A DNA stretch of 64,000 bases from Cyclobacteriaceae bacterium. GTDB lineage: Bacteria; Bacteroidota; Bacteroidia; Cytophagales; Cyclobacteriaceae. Below, one piece after another: positions 18,353 to 26,611 of the stretch (positions are counted from its first letter, which is position 1; every line of letters begins with the position of its first letter). The stretch covers positions 27,106-91,105 of the forward strand of contig JALHOT010000013.1 in the NCBI GenBank assembly GCA_022842845.1. Reading direction: 5' to 3'. Below the pieces are notes generated by a model. The model saw only the letters and a list, made by a program, of their open reading frames with translations. It was not told the DNA's origin and ran no database searches. Made by a program: the position numbers and the translations under genes.

Positions 18353-19306
18353 ATGGAACGCGAACACATTCAAGTACTGATCATTGGTTCAGGGCCCGCA
18401 GGTTACACGGCTGCTATTTATGCAGCAAGAGCTGGTTTAAAACCAGTGCTTTACACTGGGGGGCAACCCGGTGGCCAGTTAACCACCACTAACGATGTTG
18501 AAAATTTCCCTGGTTATCCCGAGGGCATTAACGGTCCGCAGATGATGATGGATTTGCAAAAGCAGGCGGAGCGTTTTGGCACCCAAGTGCGTTACGGTTT
18601 AGTAACCGGTGTTGACTTCTCTGGCTATCCCCATAAACTTACCATTGATGAGAAGACTGAAGTGATCGCTGACACCGTCATTATTTCAACCGGTGCCACC
18701 GCCAAATATTTAGGTATTCCTTCCGAAGAAACGTATGTCAATAAAGGTGTTTCGGCTTGTGCTGTGTGCGATGGTTATTTTTACAGAGGTAAAGAAGTGG
18801 CTGTAGTAGGTGCTGGCGATTCAGCAGCAGAAGAGGCTACTTACCTAGCTAAGCTTTGTACTAAAGTGCACCTGATTGTGCGCAGAGACGAGATGCGTGC
18901 TTCTAAAATTATGCAGCAACGCGTAGTCAATACACCCAACATTGAAATCCATTGGAACAGTGAAACAGAAGAAATTCTGGGTGATGATAGTGGTGTAACG
19001 GGTGCACGCATTGTCAATAAGAAGACTGGCGAAAAGAAAAACCTATCAGTACAAGGTTTCTTCCTGGCTATAGGCCACAAACCTAATACAGACATCTTTA
19101 AGGGCTTTATTGATATGGATGAGACTGGATACATCAAAGTACAACCTGGTTCAACCAAAACTAATGTAGAAGGTGTATTTGCTGTTGGTGATGCAGCAGA
19201 TAAAGTATACCGTCAGGCGATTACCGCTGCCGGTACCGGTTGTATGGGTGCTTTAGATGCCGAGAAATTCTTACAAGCAAAAGAAGCCGAACTTTCTCAC
19301 GCTTAA
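18353..19306 (+). CDS. trxB: Thioredoxin-disulfide reductase
   Basis: The protein has 317 residues, typical of low-molecular-weight TrxR. FAD-binding GSGPAGYTAAIYAAR, redox-active CAVCDGYFY (CxxC), NADPH-binding GAGDSAAEEATYL and the C-terminal FAD motif GVFAVGDAADKVYRQAITAAGTG are all present. It transfers electrons from NADPH to thioredoxin. Downstream lies bshB1, a bacillithiol gene, so thiol-redox genes are grouped, separated by an 11-bp inverted repeat. Confidence 0.97.
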   Translation: MEREHIQVLIIGSGPAGYTAAIYAARAGLKPVLYTGGQPGGQLTTTNDVENFPGYPEGINGPQMMMDLQKQAERFGTQVRYGLVTGVDFSGYPHKLTIDEKTEVIADTVIISTGATAKYLGIPSEETYVNKGVSACAVCDGYFYRGKEVAVVGAGDSAAEEATYLAKLCTKVHLIVRRDEMRASKIMQQRVVNTPNIEIHWNSETEEILGDDSGVTGARIVNKKTGEKKNLSVQGFFLAIGHKPNTDIFKGFIDMDETGYIKVQPGSTKTNVEGVFAVGDAADKVYRQAITAAGTGCMGALDAEKFLQAKEAELSHA

Positions 19307-19323
19307 AATTTAGTAGCTAATTG

Positions 19324-19366
19324 GCAGTAGGCAAAGTCAAGGTCGCCACTGTTCATTGCCTACTGC
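19324..19366. repeat. 11-bp perfect inverted repeat between trxB and bshB1
   Basis: GCAGTAGGCAA (19324-19334) and its exact complement (19356-19366) flank a 21-nt spacer. There is no T-tract. It may be a transcription-attenuating hairpin or a dispersed palindromic element; it ends 12 bp before the bshB1 ATG. Confidence 0.6.
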
Positions 19367-19378
19367 TTATTGAAGAAC

Positions 19379-20098
19379 ATGAAACTAGACATACTCGTCA
19401 TAGCGGCCCATCCTGATGATGCTGAGCTTGGTTGTGGAGGCACTATTGCCAAGCATACTAAGAGTGGTTTAAAGGTGGGAATACTTGACCTGACAAGAGG
19501 AGAACTCGGTACGCGTGGCACAATACAAACCCGCGAACAAGAGGCCAAAGTTGCTTCCACTGTTTTAGGAATTCAGGTAAGAGAAAACCTTGGTCTTGCA
19601 GATGGTTTTTTTAAGAATGATAAAGAAAGTCAACTGGCAATTGTTCAGAAAATCCGCACATACCAGCCTGACATTATTTTGGCCAACGCCATCCGCGATC
19701 GCCATCCCGACCACGGGAAAGGTGCAGAGCTGGCCGCTGATGCTTGCTTCTTAGCGGGCTTGACAAAGATAGAGACTAAAGATACTTCGGGTAATTTACA
19801 AAAAGCTTGGAGACCGGGGCAAGTGTATCATTATATACAAAGTCAGTATATACAACCAGATTTTATCATTGACGTAACAGAGGAGTGGGATCAAAAGATG
19901 GCCTCTATTAAAGCCTACAAAACTCAGTTCTTTAGCAGCGATAGTTCAGAGCCTCAAACTTTTATTTCAAGGCCAGAGTTTATTAATTTTTTAGAAGGAA
20001 GGGCCATTGAGCTGGGAAATATTGCGGGTATTAAGTATGCTGAAGGCTTTACAACGCATCGCTATCCGGTAGTGAATAAACTGACAGATTTATACTAA
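19379..20098 (+). CDS. bshB1: Bacillithiol biosynthesis deacetylase BshB1
   Basis: The protein has 239 residues from ATG 19379; an in-frame TTG at 19370 is less likely. The LmbE/PIG-L family zinc motif AAHPDDAELGCGG is at the N-terminus, followed by LTRGELGTRGT and IRDRHPDHGKGAELAADACFLAGL, all diagnostic for BshB1. It removes the acetyl group from GlcNAc-malate to give GlcN-malate, the second step in bacillithiol synthesis. bshA and bshC are not in the window. The RidA-like gene begins one base after its stop codon, so the two are translationally close. Confidence 0.95.
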   Translation: MKLDILVIAAHPDDAELGCGGTIAKHTKSGLKVGILDLTRGELGTRGTIQTREQEAKVASTVLGIQVRENLGLADGFFKNDKESQLAIVQKIRTYQPDIILANAIRDRHPDHGKGAELAADACFLAGLTKIETKDTSGNLQKAWRPGQVYHYIQSQYIQPDFIIDVTEEWDQKMASIKAYKTQFFSSDSSEPQTFISRPEFINFLEGRAIELGNIAGIKYAEGFTTHRYPVVNKLTDLY

Positions 20099-20099
20099 T

Positions 20100-20483
20100 A
20101 TGGCAAGAAAGAATTTTTCCAGTGGCGCCAAATGGGAAGACATCGTTGGCTATTCCCGTGCAGTACAGGTAGGTAATACCTTAGAGGTTACTGGCACAGT
20201 GGCCGCGGATGAAAATGGAGTTGTTGGTAAAGGGGATATGTACGCGCAGACAAAGTTTGCCCTGCAAAAAATTGAAAAGGTGGTAAAAGAAGCAGGGTTT
20301 AGCATGGAAGATGTAGTGCGTACCCGGCTCTTTGTGACTGACATTCATAAATGGGAGGAAGCAGGTAAAGCCCATGCTGAATTTTTCAGCACTATTAAGC
20401 CCTGCACCACCCTGCTGGAGGTGAGTAAACTGATCGAACCAGATTATTTAATTGAGATAGAGGCTACCCTAATTAAGCCTTAA
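20100..20483 (+). CDS. RidA-like protein lacking the catalytic arginine
   Basis: The protein has 127 residues of the YjgF/YER057c/UK114 (Rid) family, shown by KFALQKIEKVVKEAGFSMEDVVRTRLFVTDI and EPDYLIEIEATLIKP. In deaminating RidA the arginine in PARS (E. coli R105) contacts the imine substrate. The equivalent stretch here is KPCTTLLEV, with Thr in place of Arg. It therefore probably belongs to a non-RidA Rid subgroup without 2-aminoacrylate deaminase activity. Its start is one base after bshB1, which suggests a linked role. It converges with lhgO, 5 bp apart. Confidence 0.85.
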   Translation: MARKNFSSGAKWEDIVGYSRAVQVGNTLEVTGTVAADENGVVGKGDMYAQTKFALQKIEKVVKEAGFSMEDVVRTRLFVTDIHKWEEAGKAHAEFFSTIKPCTTLLEVSKLIEPDYLIEIEATLIKP

Positions 20484-20488
20484 TCAGT

Positions 20489-21685
20489 TTAGAACTTTTT
20501 CAATGCCATTGCTGCTACTGTTTCTCCAATGGAAAGTGAGGAAGTTGCAGCAGGAGAGGGTGCATTGCAGACGTTGATTACATGTTTTTCCTCAAGTATC
20601 ATAAAATCATCCACTAGTCCTCCACTTCTGTCACAGGCCTGTGCCCGCACACCAGCACCGCCTTCTACTAGATCCTGTTCCTGAATCTCAGGCACCAGTT
20701 TTTGCAAAGCCTTGGTAAAAGCTGCTTTCGAAAATGAACGATACATTTCGCCAAGACCAGTCTTCCAGTATTTCGCCATTACTTTTTGAAACCCCGGCCA
20801 TGCCAAGGATTCGGCAAGCTCACGTACATTAATATCAGATTTCTTATAACCCTCCCGTTGAAAAGCTAACACTGCATTAGGTCCTGCCTCTACACCACCT
20901 TTCATCATGCGGGTGAAGTGAACGCCCAGGAAGGGGAAGTTTGGATCTGGTACAGGATAGATCAGATTCTTTACTAAATATTCCTTCTCTTTTTTTAGTT
21001 TAAAATATTCACCACGGAACGGTATAATCTTTACATCTACATTTTTAGAGGTGAGGCGGGCTACTTTATCTGAATACAAGCCTGCGCAATTGATAACTAA
21101 TGAAGCATTGTAAGTACCTTTTTGCGTAACCACCACTTGCGTGCCTTGATTTTCCTGAATATCAATTACTTTTTCACCAAAGCGAATTTCTCCGCCTTGC
21201 TGTTGAATGAGTTCTGCATATTTTCTGGCAACAACAGCATAATCCACTATACCGGTTTGCGGCACAAAGATGCCCGCAATACCAGCCACATGTGGTTCGT
21301 ATTCTTTTAATTGTTCTTTACTTAGGTCTAGAAGGCCGGTGAGGCCGTTCTGACGGCCTCTTTCACCAATGCTTTTGAGGGCTTGCAATTCGCTGACATC
21401 TGTGGCAACAATGATTTTGCCACATAGATCGAATGGTACATCATTTTTCTGACAGAAGTCGATGAGCTGATGGTATCCGTTAATGCAATTACTCGCCTTG
21501 AGGCTTCCGGGTTTGTAATAAATACCAGAGTGAATCACTCCGCTATTGTTACCCGTCTGGTGCTTGGCTACCTCAGATTCTTTTTCGATAACCAATACCT
21601 TTTTGTGGTGAGGTGCGGCAGACAAGCGGAGTGCTGTGGCTAAGCCTACAATACCTCCTCCAACAATGATGCAATCAAATTTCAT
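20489..21685 (-). CDS. lhgO: L-2-hydroxyglutarate oxidase
   Basis: The protein has 398 residues. It has an N-terminal FAD-binding dinucleotide fold (CIIVGGGIVGLATALRLS) of the DAO family, then KHQTGNNSGVIHSGIYYKPGSLKA and RDRSGG-like C-terminal FAD contacts (ACDRSGGLVDDF, NAPSPAATSSLSIGE), as in E. coli LhgO. It oxidises L-2-hydroxyglutarate to 2-oxoglutarate and passes electrons to the membrane quinone pool. It stands alone, without an obvious terminator before the convergent RidA-like gene. Confidence 0.92.
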   Translation of the reverse strand: MKFDCIIVGGGIVGLATALRLSAAPHHKKVLVIEKESEVAKHQTGNNSGVIHSGIYYKPGSLKASNCINGYHQLIDFCQKNDVPFDLCGKIIVATDVSELQALKSIGERGRQNGLTGLLDLSKEQLKEYEPHVAGIAGIFVPQTGIVDYAVVARKYAELIQQQGGEIRFGEKVIDIQENQGTQVVVTQKGTYNASLVINCAGLYSDKVARLTSKNVDVKIIPFRGEYFKLKKEKEYLVKNLIYPVPDPNFPFLGVHFTRMMKGGVEAGPNAVLAFQREGYKKSDINVRELAESLAWPGFQKVMAKYWKTGLGEMYRSFSKAAFTKALQKLVPEIQEQDLVEGGAGVRAQACDRSGGLVDDFMILEEKHVINVCNAPSPAATSSLSIGETVAAMALKKF

Positions 21686-21755
21686 CTAAGAATTTTTCTC
21701 AAATCTAATGCTATTGGTCTGAAAATTTAGTTGATTTCTATAGAATGGATAAAAG

Positions 21756-22259
21756 TTATTTGCTTTCAAGAAAATTCAGCGAGGCGCTATTGAGGCAGTA
21801 ACGCAGGCCTGTGGGTTTGGGGCCGTCAGGAAAAACATGGCCTAAATGACCACCACAACGGCTGCAAACAACTTCTTCGCGTGTCATGCCATAGCTCTTA
21901 TCGATAATGATGCTCACATTCTCATTTTTGACGGGCTGATAAAAGCTCGGCCAGCCAGTTCCAGATTCAAATTTTGTATCAGAGGTAAAGAGCACTTGTT
22001 GACAGGCTGCACAAGCGTAAGTGCCTTTTTTGTGATTGTCCCAGTATTTACCAGTAAAAGCCGGTTCGGTGCCTTTTTCTCTTAATATGTGAAATTGTTC
22101 AGGAGAGAGTAATTTTTTCCAATCCTCGATTGTTTTCCTTACAGGATATTCAACAGCCTGCTTTTGTGTATCCGCAGCCTTTTCCTTTTTACCCTGAGCG
22201 CAAGCCATCAAGGTGTTGATCAAAATGATAGTGGAGATGAGATAGGACATGGATTTCAT
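21756..22259 (-). CDS. msrB: Lipid-anchored methionine-R-sulfoxide reductase MsrB
   Basis: The protein has 167 residues. The N-terminus [20 protein letters not shown] is a lipoprotein signal (lipobox LMAC), so the enzyme should be anchored in the periplasm or on the outer membrane. The rest is a complete MsrB: zinc CxxC pairs CAAC and CSRC, the fold motif [23 protein letters not shown], and catalytic Cys in [12 protein letters not shown]. It reduces methionine-R-sulfoxide in proteins. A lipoprotein MsrA lies 2.5 kb away, across two signalling genes. Confidence 0.93.
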   Translation of the reverse strand: MKSMSYLISTIILINTLMACAQGKKEKAADTQKQAVEYPVRKTIEDWKKLLSPEQFHILREKGTEPAFTGKYWDNHKKGTYACAACQQVLFTSDTKFESGTGWPSFYQPVKNENVSIIIDKSYGMTREEVVCSRCGGHLGHVFPDGPKPTGLRYCLNSASLNFLESK

Positions 22260-22435
22260 ATTTTAGGATGGTTAAATGTAAAACTACTTTACTATGGCTG
22301 GACATAATGCCAAATGAATAACAAATCAAACTTTCCTTACATGAAAACCAGATAGGTTAAAAAATGTTGCCAAAATCCCGCCAAAGTGGCTTAATTTTGG
22401 TAGCTTTTGGAAGAAAGCGTATTATTACCTTTCCT

Positions 22436-22939
22436 ATGAGACGTCTATTGACCTTTACCGGCCTAATCTTGATAGCCTTTACGGCTTCTTCCCAGGATTA
22501 TAAACTTCACCCGGTGTACATTTACAGCTTTACCAAATACATCATCTGGCCTGATAATTACAAAGAAGGCGATTTTGAAATATTGGTTTTGGGTGATTCA
22601 CCCATCATGAAAGAATTGAATGCAATGGCAGGTGCTAAAAAAACCCCTGATAACAGAAAAATTACCATTACTAAAATCAATTCTACGTCAGAGATTAAAA
22701 AATGTAATTTGCTGTTCGTTCCTGCGGGTAAGTCTTCTCTTATCTCAGAGATATTGGCCAAAGTAGGTAACCAATCGATTTTGGTGATAACGGAGGAAGA
22801 AGGTTTAGGCATGAAGGGATCTAATATAAACTTTGTGGTTAAAAGCGGGAAACTTGCCTTTGAATTGAATCAAGGCGCCATGAATAAACAGAACTTAAAA
22901 GCAGCTACTGAATTATCGCGATTAGCAATCCAGATTTAA
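22436..22939 (+). CDS. YfiR-like (DUF4154) periplasmic protein
   Basis: The protein has 167 residues from ATG 22436 (MRRLLTF...); longer in-frame upstream residues do not look like a signal peptide. It has a Sec signal ending at TASSQ, then YKLHPVYIYSFTKYIIWP and FEILVLGDSP, NLLFVPAGKS, ILVITEEEGLGMKGSNINFV, SRLAIQI, all hallmarks of the YfiR family. In Pseudomonas, YfiR is a periplasmic inhibitor of the diguanylate cyclase YfiN. Here the gene 2 bp downstream encodes a membrane HAMP-GAF protein without GGDEF, so YfiR may act on a different output. Confidence 0.88.
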   Translation: MRRLLTFTGLILIAFTASSQDYKLHPVYIYSFTKYIIWPDNYKEGDFEILVLGDSPIMKELNAMAGAKKTPDNRKITITKINSTSEIKKCNLLFVPAGKSSLISEILAKVGNQSILVITEEEGLGMKGSNINFVVKSGKLAFELNQGAMNKQNLKAATELSRLAIQI

Positions 22940-22941
22940 CA

Positions 22942-24594
22942 ATGAGCATGGAAAACCAAGAGTCAAAGAAAAAGAGAGGCATCCGTATTGGCATAGGCCA
23001 AAAAATTCTAGGGGGCTTCATTATTTTAATAGTATTATTTGTCATCAATGCAACCATCATCTTTTCAGTCGGTAACCTGATCAGTGGGGTAGCAACCAAG
23101 TCGGCCGATACTTACAGACCCTCTAAGGATGCCCTCAACGAGTTTATCCTCACGGTTACAAAATCGAAAATGCTGGTGACTAACTGGGTCTATCTACAAA
23201 CCAATCAGGACGATAAGCAAGCCCTGAGACAGTTACAGGATTTTGATTATCCGGCTCTCAAGGATAAAATCAAGAAGTTGATGGTAAACTGGGAAAGCGA
23301 CAGCCAGCGCATTATGATGGATACCATTTTCCATGAGTTTGATACCCTCCTTTCTATCCAGAAGGAAACCATTATGGCCAACCTGCAGACCTTTGAAAAC
23401 TATGAAGACATGCTTACCAAGCTTTTAGCAGAAGATGCCATTGAAAGCCAGGTAATACCACGCACCAATAACATCATTGTTATGTTAAACAAAGTGGCAC
23501 AGCAGCAGACAGCGATCAGCGATGAGGCAGATAAAGAGGTAATCAGTTCTGTAGGTAACCTTACTACTGTTACTATTGTACTGGCTCTTGTTACCGTTGT
23601 AATTGGCTTAGTAAGTGCTTTACTATTAATGCGGAATATTACTGTTCCGATTAACTTCCTCAAAAATGTAGTCGTTAAATTAGGCAGGGGAGAGTTAGTG
23701 GAAGACAAGCAGGCCAAAGTGAGCAATGATGAAATAGGTGAGATGGCCCTGGCCATGGATAATTTAGTGAGCGGCTTACGTGCGACTACTACTTTCGCAG
23801 AGAACATTGGTAATGGTAATTACAAATCAGACTTTAATCCTTTGAGTGAGCACGATGTATTGGGGAATGCCCTGATCAACATGCGCAATAACCTGGAAAA
23901 GGTTGCTGAAGACGATAAGAAACGTAATTGGGCCACTGAAGGTCTGGCCAAGTTTGGTGAACTCTTGCGTACCAATAATAATGATGTGCAGAAGCTTTCT
24001 GAGGAGATTATTTCCAGCCTCGTAAAATACATCAAAGGTAATCAGGGCGCTATCTACATCATAGATGATGAAGAAACAGATGGAGAGCAGACTATGTCGA
24101 TGAAGGCCTGCTATGCCTGGGACAAGAAAAAGTATTTGAATCAAAAAATATTCAAAGGTGAGGGGCTTTCTGGTCAGGCTTGGCAGGAAGGCGACTCAAT
24201 TTACCTGACAGAGGTACCTCAAAACTATATACGCATTACGTCTGGTCTTGGTGATGCCAATCCTTCCAGCGTGCTGATAACTCCGCTAAAACTAAACGAT
24301 CAGGTATTTGGAGTTGTGGAGGTTGCCTCTTTCAACGTCTTCCAGGATTTTGAGGTTGACTTCGTGAAGAAGATGGCAGAAAGTATTGCTTCTACTATAT
24401 CTTCTGTGAAAGTAAATGCCAGAACACAACGCTTGTTAGAGGAGTCGCAGGAGATGACCGAACAAATGCGAGCGCAAGAAGAAGAAATGCGCCAGAATAT
24501 GGAAGAGCTACAGGCTACGCAGGAAGAGATGGCGCGCAAAGAAAAGGATATGTTAAAGCAGTTAAATGAAATGCAGGATCAGCTTAGAAAATAG
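22942..24594 (+). CDS. Membrane HAMP-GAF sensor protein without catalytic output domain
   Basis: The protein has 550 residues. TM1 is at about 22-44, a four-helix-like periplasmic sensor domain at 45-205, TM2 at about 208-231, HAMP at 231-285, GAF at about 345-490, and a Glu/Met-rich coiled coil at the end (EEMRQNMEELQATQEEMARK). No histidine kinase, GGDEF, chemoreceptor signalling hairpin or phosphatase domain follows; translation simply stops after the coil. The coil is the type that usually links to further PAS or kinase modules in Bacteroidota. It starts 2 bp after the YfiR-like gene, so it is the likely YfiR partner. A strong terminator follows. Confidence 0.88.
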   Translation: MSMENQESKKKRGIRIGIGQKILGGFIILIVLFVINATIIFSVGNLISGVATKSADTYRPSKDALNEFILTVTKSKMLVTNWVYLQTNQDDKQALRQLQDFDYPALKDKIKKLMVNWESDSQRIMMDTIFHEFDTLLSIQKETIMANLQTFENYEDMLTKLLAEDAIESQVIPRTNNIIVMLNKVAQQQTAISDEADKEVISSVGNLTTVTIVLALVTVVIGLVSALLLMRNITVPINFLKNVVVKLGRGELVEDKQAKVSNDEIGEMALAMDNLVSGLRATTTFAENIGNGNYKSDFNPLSEHDVLGNALINMRNNLEKVAEDDKKRNWATEGLAKFGELLRTNNNDVQKLSEEIISSLVKYIKGNQGAIYIIDDEETDGEQTMSMKACYAWDKKKYLNQKIFKGEGLSGQAWQEGDSIYLTEVPQNYIRITSGLGDANPSSVLITPLKLNDQVFGVVEVASFNVFQDFEVDFVKKMAESIASTISSVKVNARTQRLLEESQEMTEQMRAQEEEMRQNMEELQATQEEMARKEKDMLKQLNEMQDQLRK

Positions 24595-24617
24595 CCAATA
24601 GAAAATGTCTTAAATGC

Positions 24618-24646
24618 AAAAAAGCCCCGCGTCTCGGGGCTTTTTT
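24618..24646 (+). terminator. Terminator after the HAMP-GAF gene
   Basis: A 12-bp stem with AAAAAAGCCCCG/CGGGGCTTTTTT arms and a 5-nt loop ends in T6. It is symmetric and could act on both strands. Confidence 0.9.
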
Positions 24647-24802
24647 GTTACCTAAACCTAAACCTATGAGAAGAATTTCTCTACTCAATTATTCTTAACG
24701 TAGGTTGTAGTGTTTGGTTGCAAATAAATGGCAAAAAGTCATTTAAAATATTCTATTTATGATAAGTGGAGACCACCAACGATTGTGTCAGAACCGCTCA
24801 TC

Positions 24803-25426
24803 CTATTTTTTAAGCTTCTTGCCGAAGGCTTTCTCAAACTTCTCGAGCTTTGGTTCAATCACGTAGGCACAATAAGGAGCCTTTCCGTTTAGGTTGTAAT
24901 AATTTTGATGATAATCTTCAGCTATATAAAATACTGCGGCCGGGCTAATCTCCGTTACAATAGGTTTATCAAAGGCTCCGGAAGCATTTAACTTCTGTTT
25001 GTACTCAGTCGCTAACTGTTTTTGGGTATCGCTGTGGTAAAAAATGGCAGATCTATACTGTGTTCCAACATCAGCTCCCTGGCGATTGAGGGTAGTAGGG
25101 TCGTGGGTTTGCCAGAAAATTTCTAACAGCTCAACAAAAGTGATTTTGGATGGATCGAAGGTAATTTGAATCGCTTCTGCATGGCCAGTCATGCCGGTGC
25201 ATACTTCGCGATAAGTAGGGTTTTTTACTGATCCGCCCGTGTAGCCGGAAACAACTTTCTCAACACCTTCTACGCGTTGAAAAACAGCCTCTGTACACCA
25301 AAAGCATCCGTTACCAAAAGTGGCTATCTCTTTGTTCCCTGCAGTACTCGTCATAGGTTTAGTTTGTTTTGCCTGGCTGCATGCCCATAGCGGCACCAGT
25401 ACCATGATTAAACTTGTTAGTTTCAT
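24803..25426 (-). CDS. msrA: Lipid-anchored methionine-S-sulfoxide reductase MsrA
   Basis: The protein has 207 residues. MKLTSLIMVLVPLWAC is a lipoprotein signal (lipobox PLWAC; a somewhat unusual -1 Ala). The catalytic GCFWC motif, VVSGYTGGSVKNPTYREVCTG, GHAEAIQITFDP and the PTTLNRQGADVGTQYRSAIFYH block identify a full MsrA. The enzyme reduces methionine-S-sulfoxide outside the cytoplasm, complementing the lipoprotein MsrB at 21756-22259. The preceding gene on the same strand is a lipoprotein 46 bp upstream. Confidence 0.93.
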   Translation of the reverse strand: MKLTSLIMVLVPLWACSQAKQTKPMTSTAGNKEIATFGNGCFWCTEAVFQRVEGVEKVVSGYTGGSVKNPTYREVCTGMTGHAEAIQITFDPSKITFVELLEIFWQTHDPTTLNRQGADVGTQYRSAIFYHSDTQKQLATEYKQKLNASGAFDKPIVTEISPAAVFYIAEDYHQNYYNLNGKAPYCAYVIEPKLEKFEKAFGKKLKK

Positions 25427-25472
25427 AGTACTCTAAACTCCATGGTGAAGCTAAAGGTTTAAAAAAATGCAG

Positions 25473-26564
25473 TTAAAGTCGATAGAAAGACGAAAGCGAG
25501 TTTTCGATCTGCTTGAGCACATCTTGCCTTGCTTGCTTGAGCATGGCAAAATTATCTGGTTGGGGCTCAGTCTGAGAGCATATCTTTCTGATTCTTTCAG
25601 GAATGGCCCTGGTATCACCAGAACAACGTGCCCATGTTCCGGTCCAAGCACCCGTACCGGTGTAGTCATTGTTTAATAATTGCTTGGAGGTTTCTTTTTC
25701 TTTGATGGTAATTCTGACTACGCCCTGTGAGCTTACTTTTTTTTCGAATAAGGTACTTTTACCGGTCACATTCTCATAGGCCTTCACTTTCTTACCGTCC
25801 ACTACTTTGTCTACCAGCACACTGTCCATGTGATTGTTATCAGTTTTGGTTGTAGCCGGTCGGCCCTCATTATAACCTAGGATTTCCACCAACAGGGTAT
25901 GATGGATGGGCGCCTCTTCAGCCGCAGCCTGTTCTGAGGTATAGAATTTGGTAAATGGTAAGCGCAGGCTGTTCAATACAGGTTCTACCGCCACCCAATC
26001 GCTCCTATAGATTTGTTCGGCATACACAACCCTCAAAGTGGCATCGTATTCTGCCTTATACTGCATTTCTACAACATCCTTCATACCAGGATCAAAATTG
26101 TTAGCTTCCTGAAAGAGATAAAAAGCTTCAATAGCCCCGCTTCGCGAATTTTTCATCATGGCCTGAATGCCCGCCTCATAGCTCTCTACAGCTGCTTTCT
26201 TTTTCAAATCTGCAATCTCTGTGAATTTACTCACAGGTGTTTTAATGACCCGTAATGCAGCCGGAGAGGTCTTGATTTGGTCGTGAAGCTGATTAATTTG
26301 ATTATAGAAGTTCATGGCCGACTTCCATTTAAAGGGAGCGTCCGAGGCAATGGTGCTCTTGGCTTGGGATTCTAAAAAATCAACTGCCAGCGGGTAGGCA
26401 AGTCGGAGGGCCTCCTGCGACTTTTCACTGTCAGGTTTCTGACGCAGGCGATCTACTGATTGCAGCACGGCACCATAATAATCACCTCGCTCGTATGCTT
26501 TTTTACCTGAACTGCAGGCAATGGAGTAAATGGCCAAGAAAAGGAAAAAGTAGAGTTGCTTCAT
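25473..26564 (-). CDS. Lipoprotein of unknown function
   Basis: The protein has 363 residues from ATG 26564 (MKQLYFFLFLAIYSIACSS); seven more in-frame upstream residues do not belong to a signal. The lipobox SIAC is clear. The N-terminal half resembles a TPR-like unit (KKAYERGDYYGAVLQSVDRLRQKPDSEKSQEAL), repeated again as AGIQAMMKNSRSGAIEAFYLFQEANNF. The C-terminal half is beta-rich and ends in a conserved-looking stretch with TGAWTGTW and LKQIENSLSSFYRL. I do not recognise the family. It probably faces the periplasm as part of an envelope complex. The starch-operon esterase ends 47 bp upstream, so it may be the last gene of that unit. Confidence 0.7.
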   Translation of the reverse strand: MKQLYFFLFLAIYSIACSSGKKAYERGDYYGAVLQSVDRLRQKPDSEKSQEALRLAYPLAVDFLESQAKSTIASDAPFKWKSAMNFYNQINQLHDQIKTSPAALRVIKTPVSKFTEIADLKKKAAVESYEAGIQAMMKNSRSGAIEAFYLFQEANNFDPGMKDVVEMQYKAEYDATLRVVYAEQIYRSDWVAVEPVLNSLRLPFTKFYTSEQAAAEEAPIHHTLLVEILGYNEGRPATTKTDNNHMDSVLVDKVVDGKKVKAYENVTGKSTLFEKKVSSQGVVRITIKEKETSKQLLNNDYTGTGAWTGTWARCSGDTRAIPERIRKICSQTEPQPDNFAMLKQARQDVLKQIENSLSSFYRL

Positions 26565-26611
26565 AGAATTGGAACCTTTTGACAAACAGTTTGCAAATTG
26601 AATGCCTGAAA

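Noticed and set aside
24650..24802. Gene-free stretch examined for a small RNA
   Set aside because: No paired promoter and terminator or stable conserved fold could be seen; only the upstream gene's terminator is clear.
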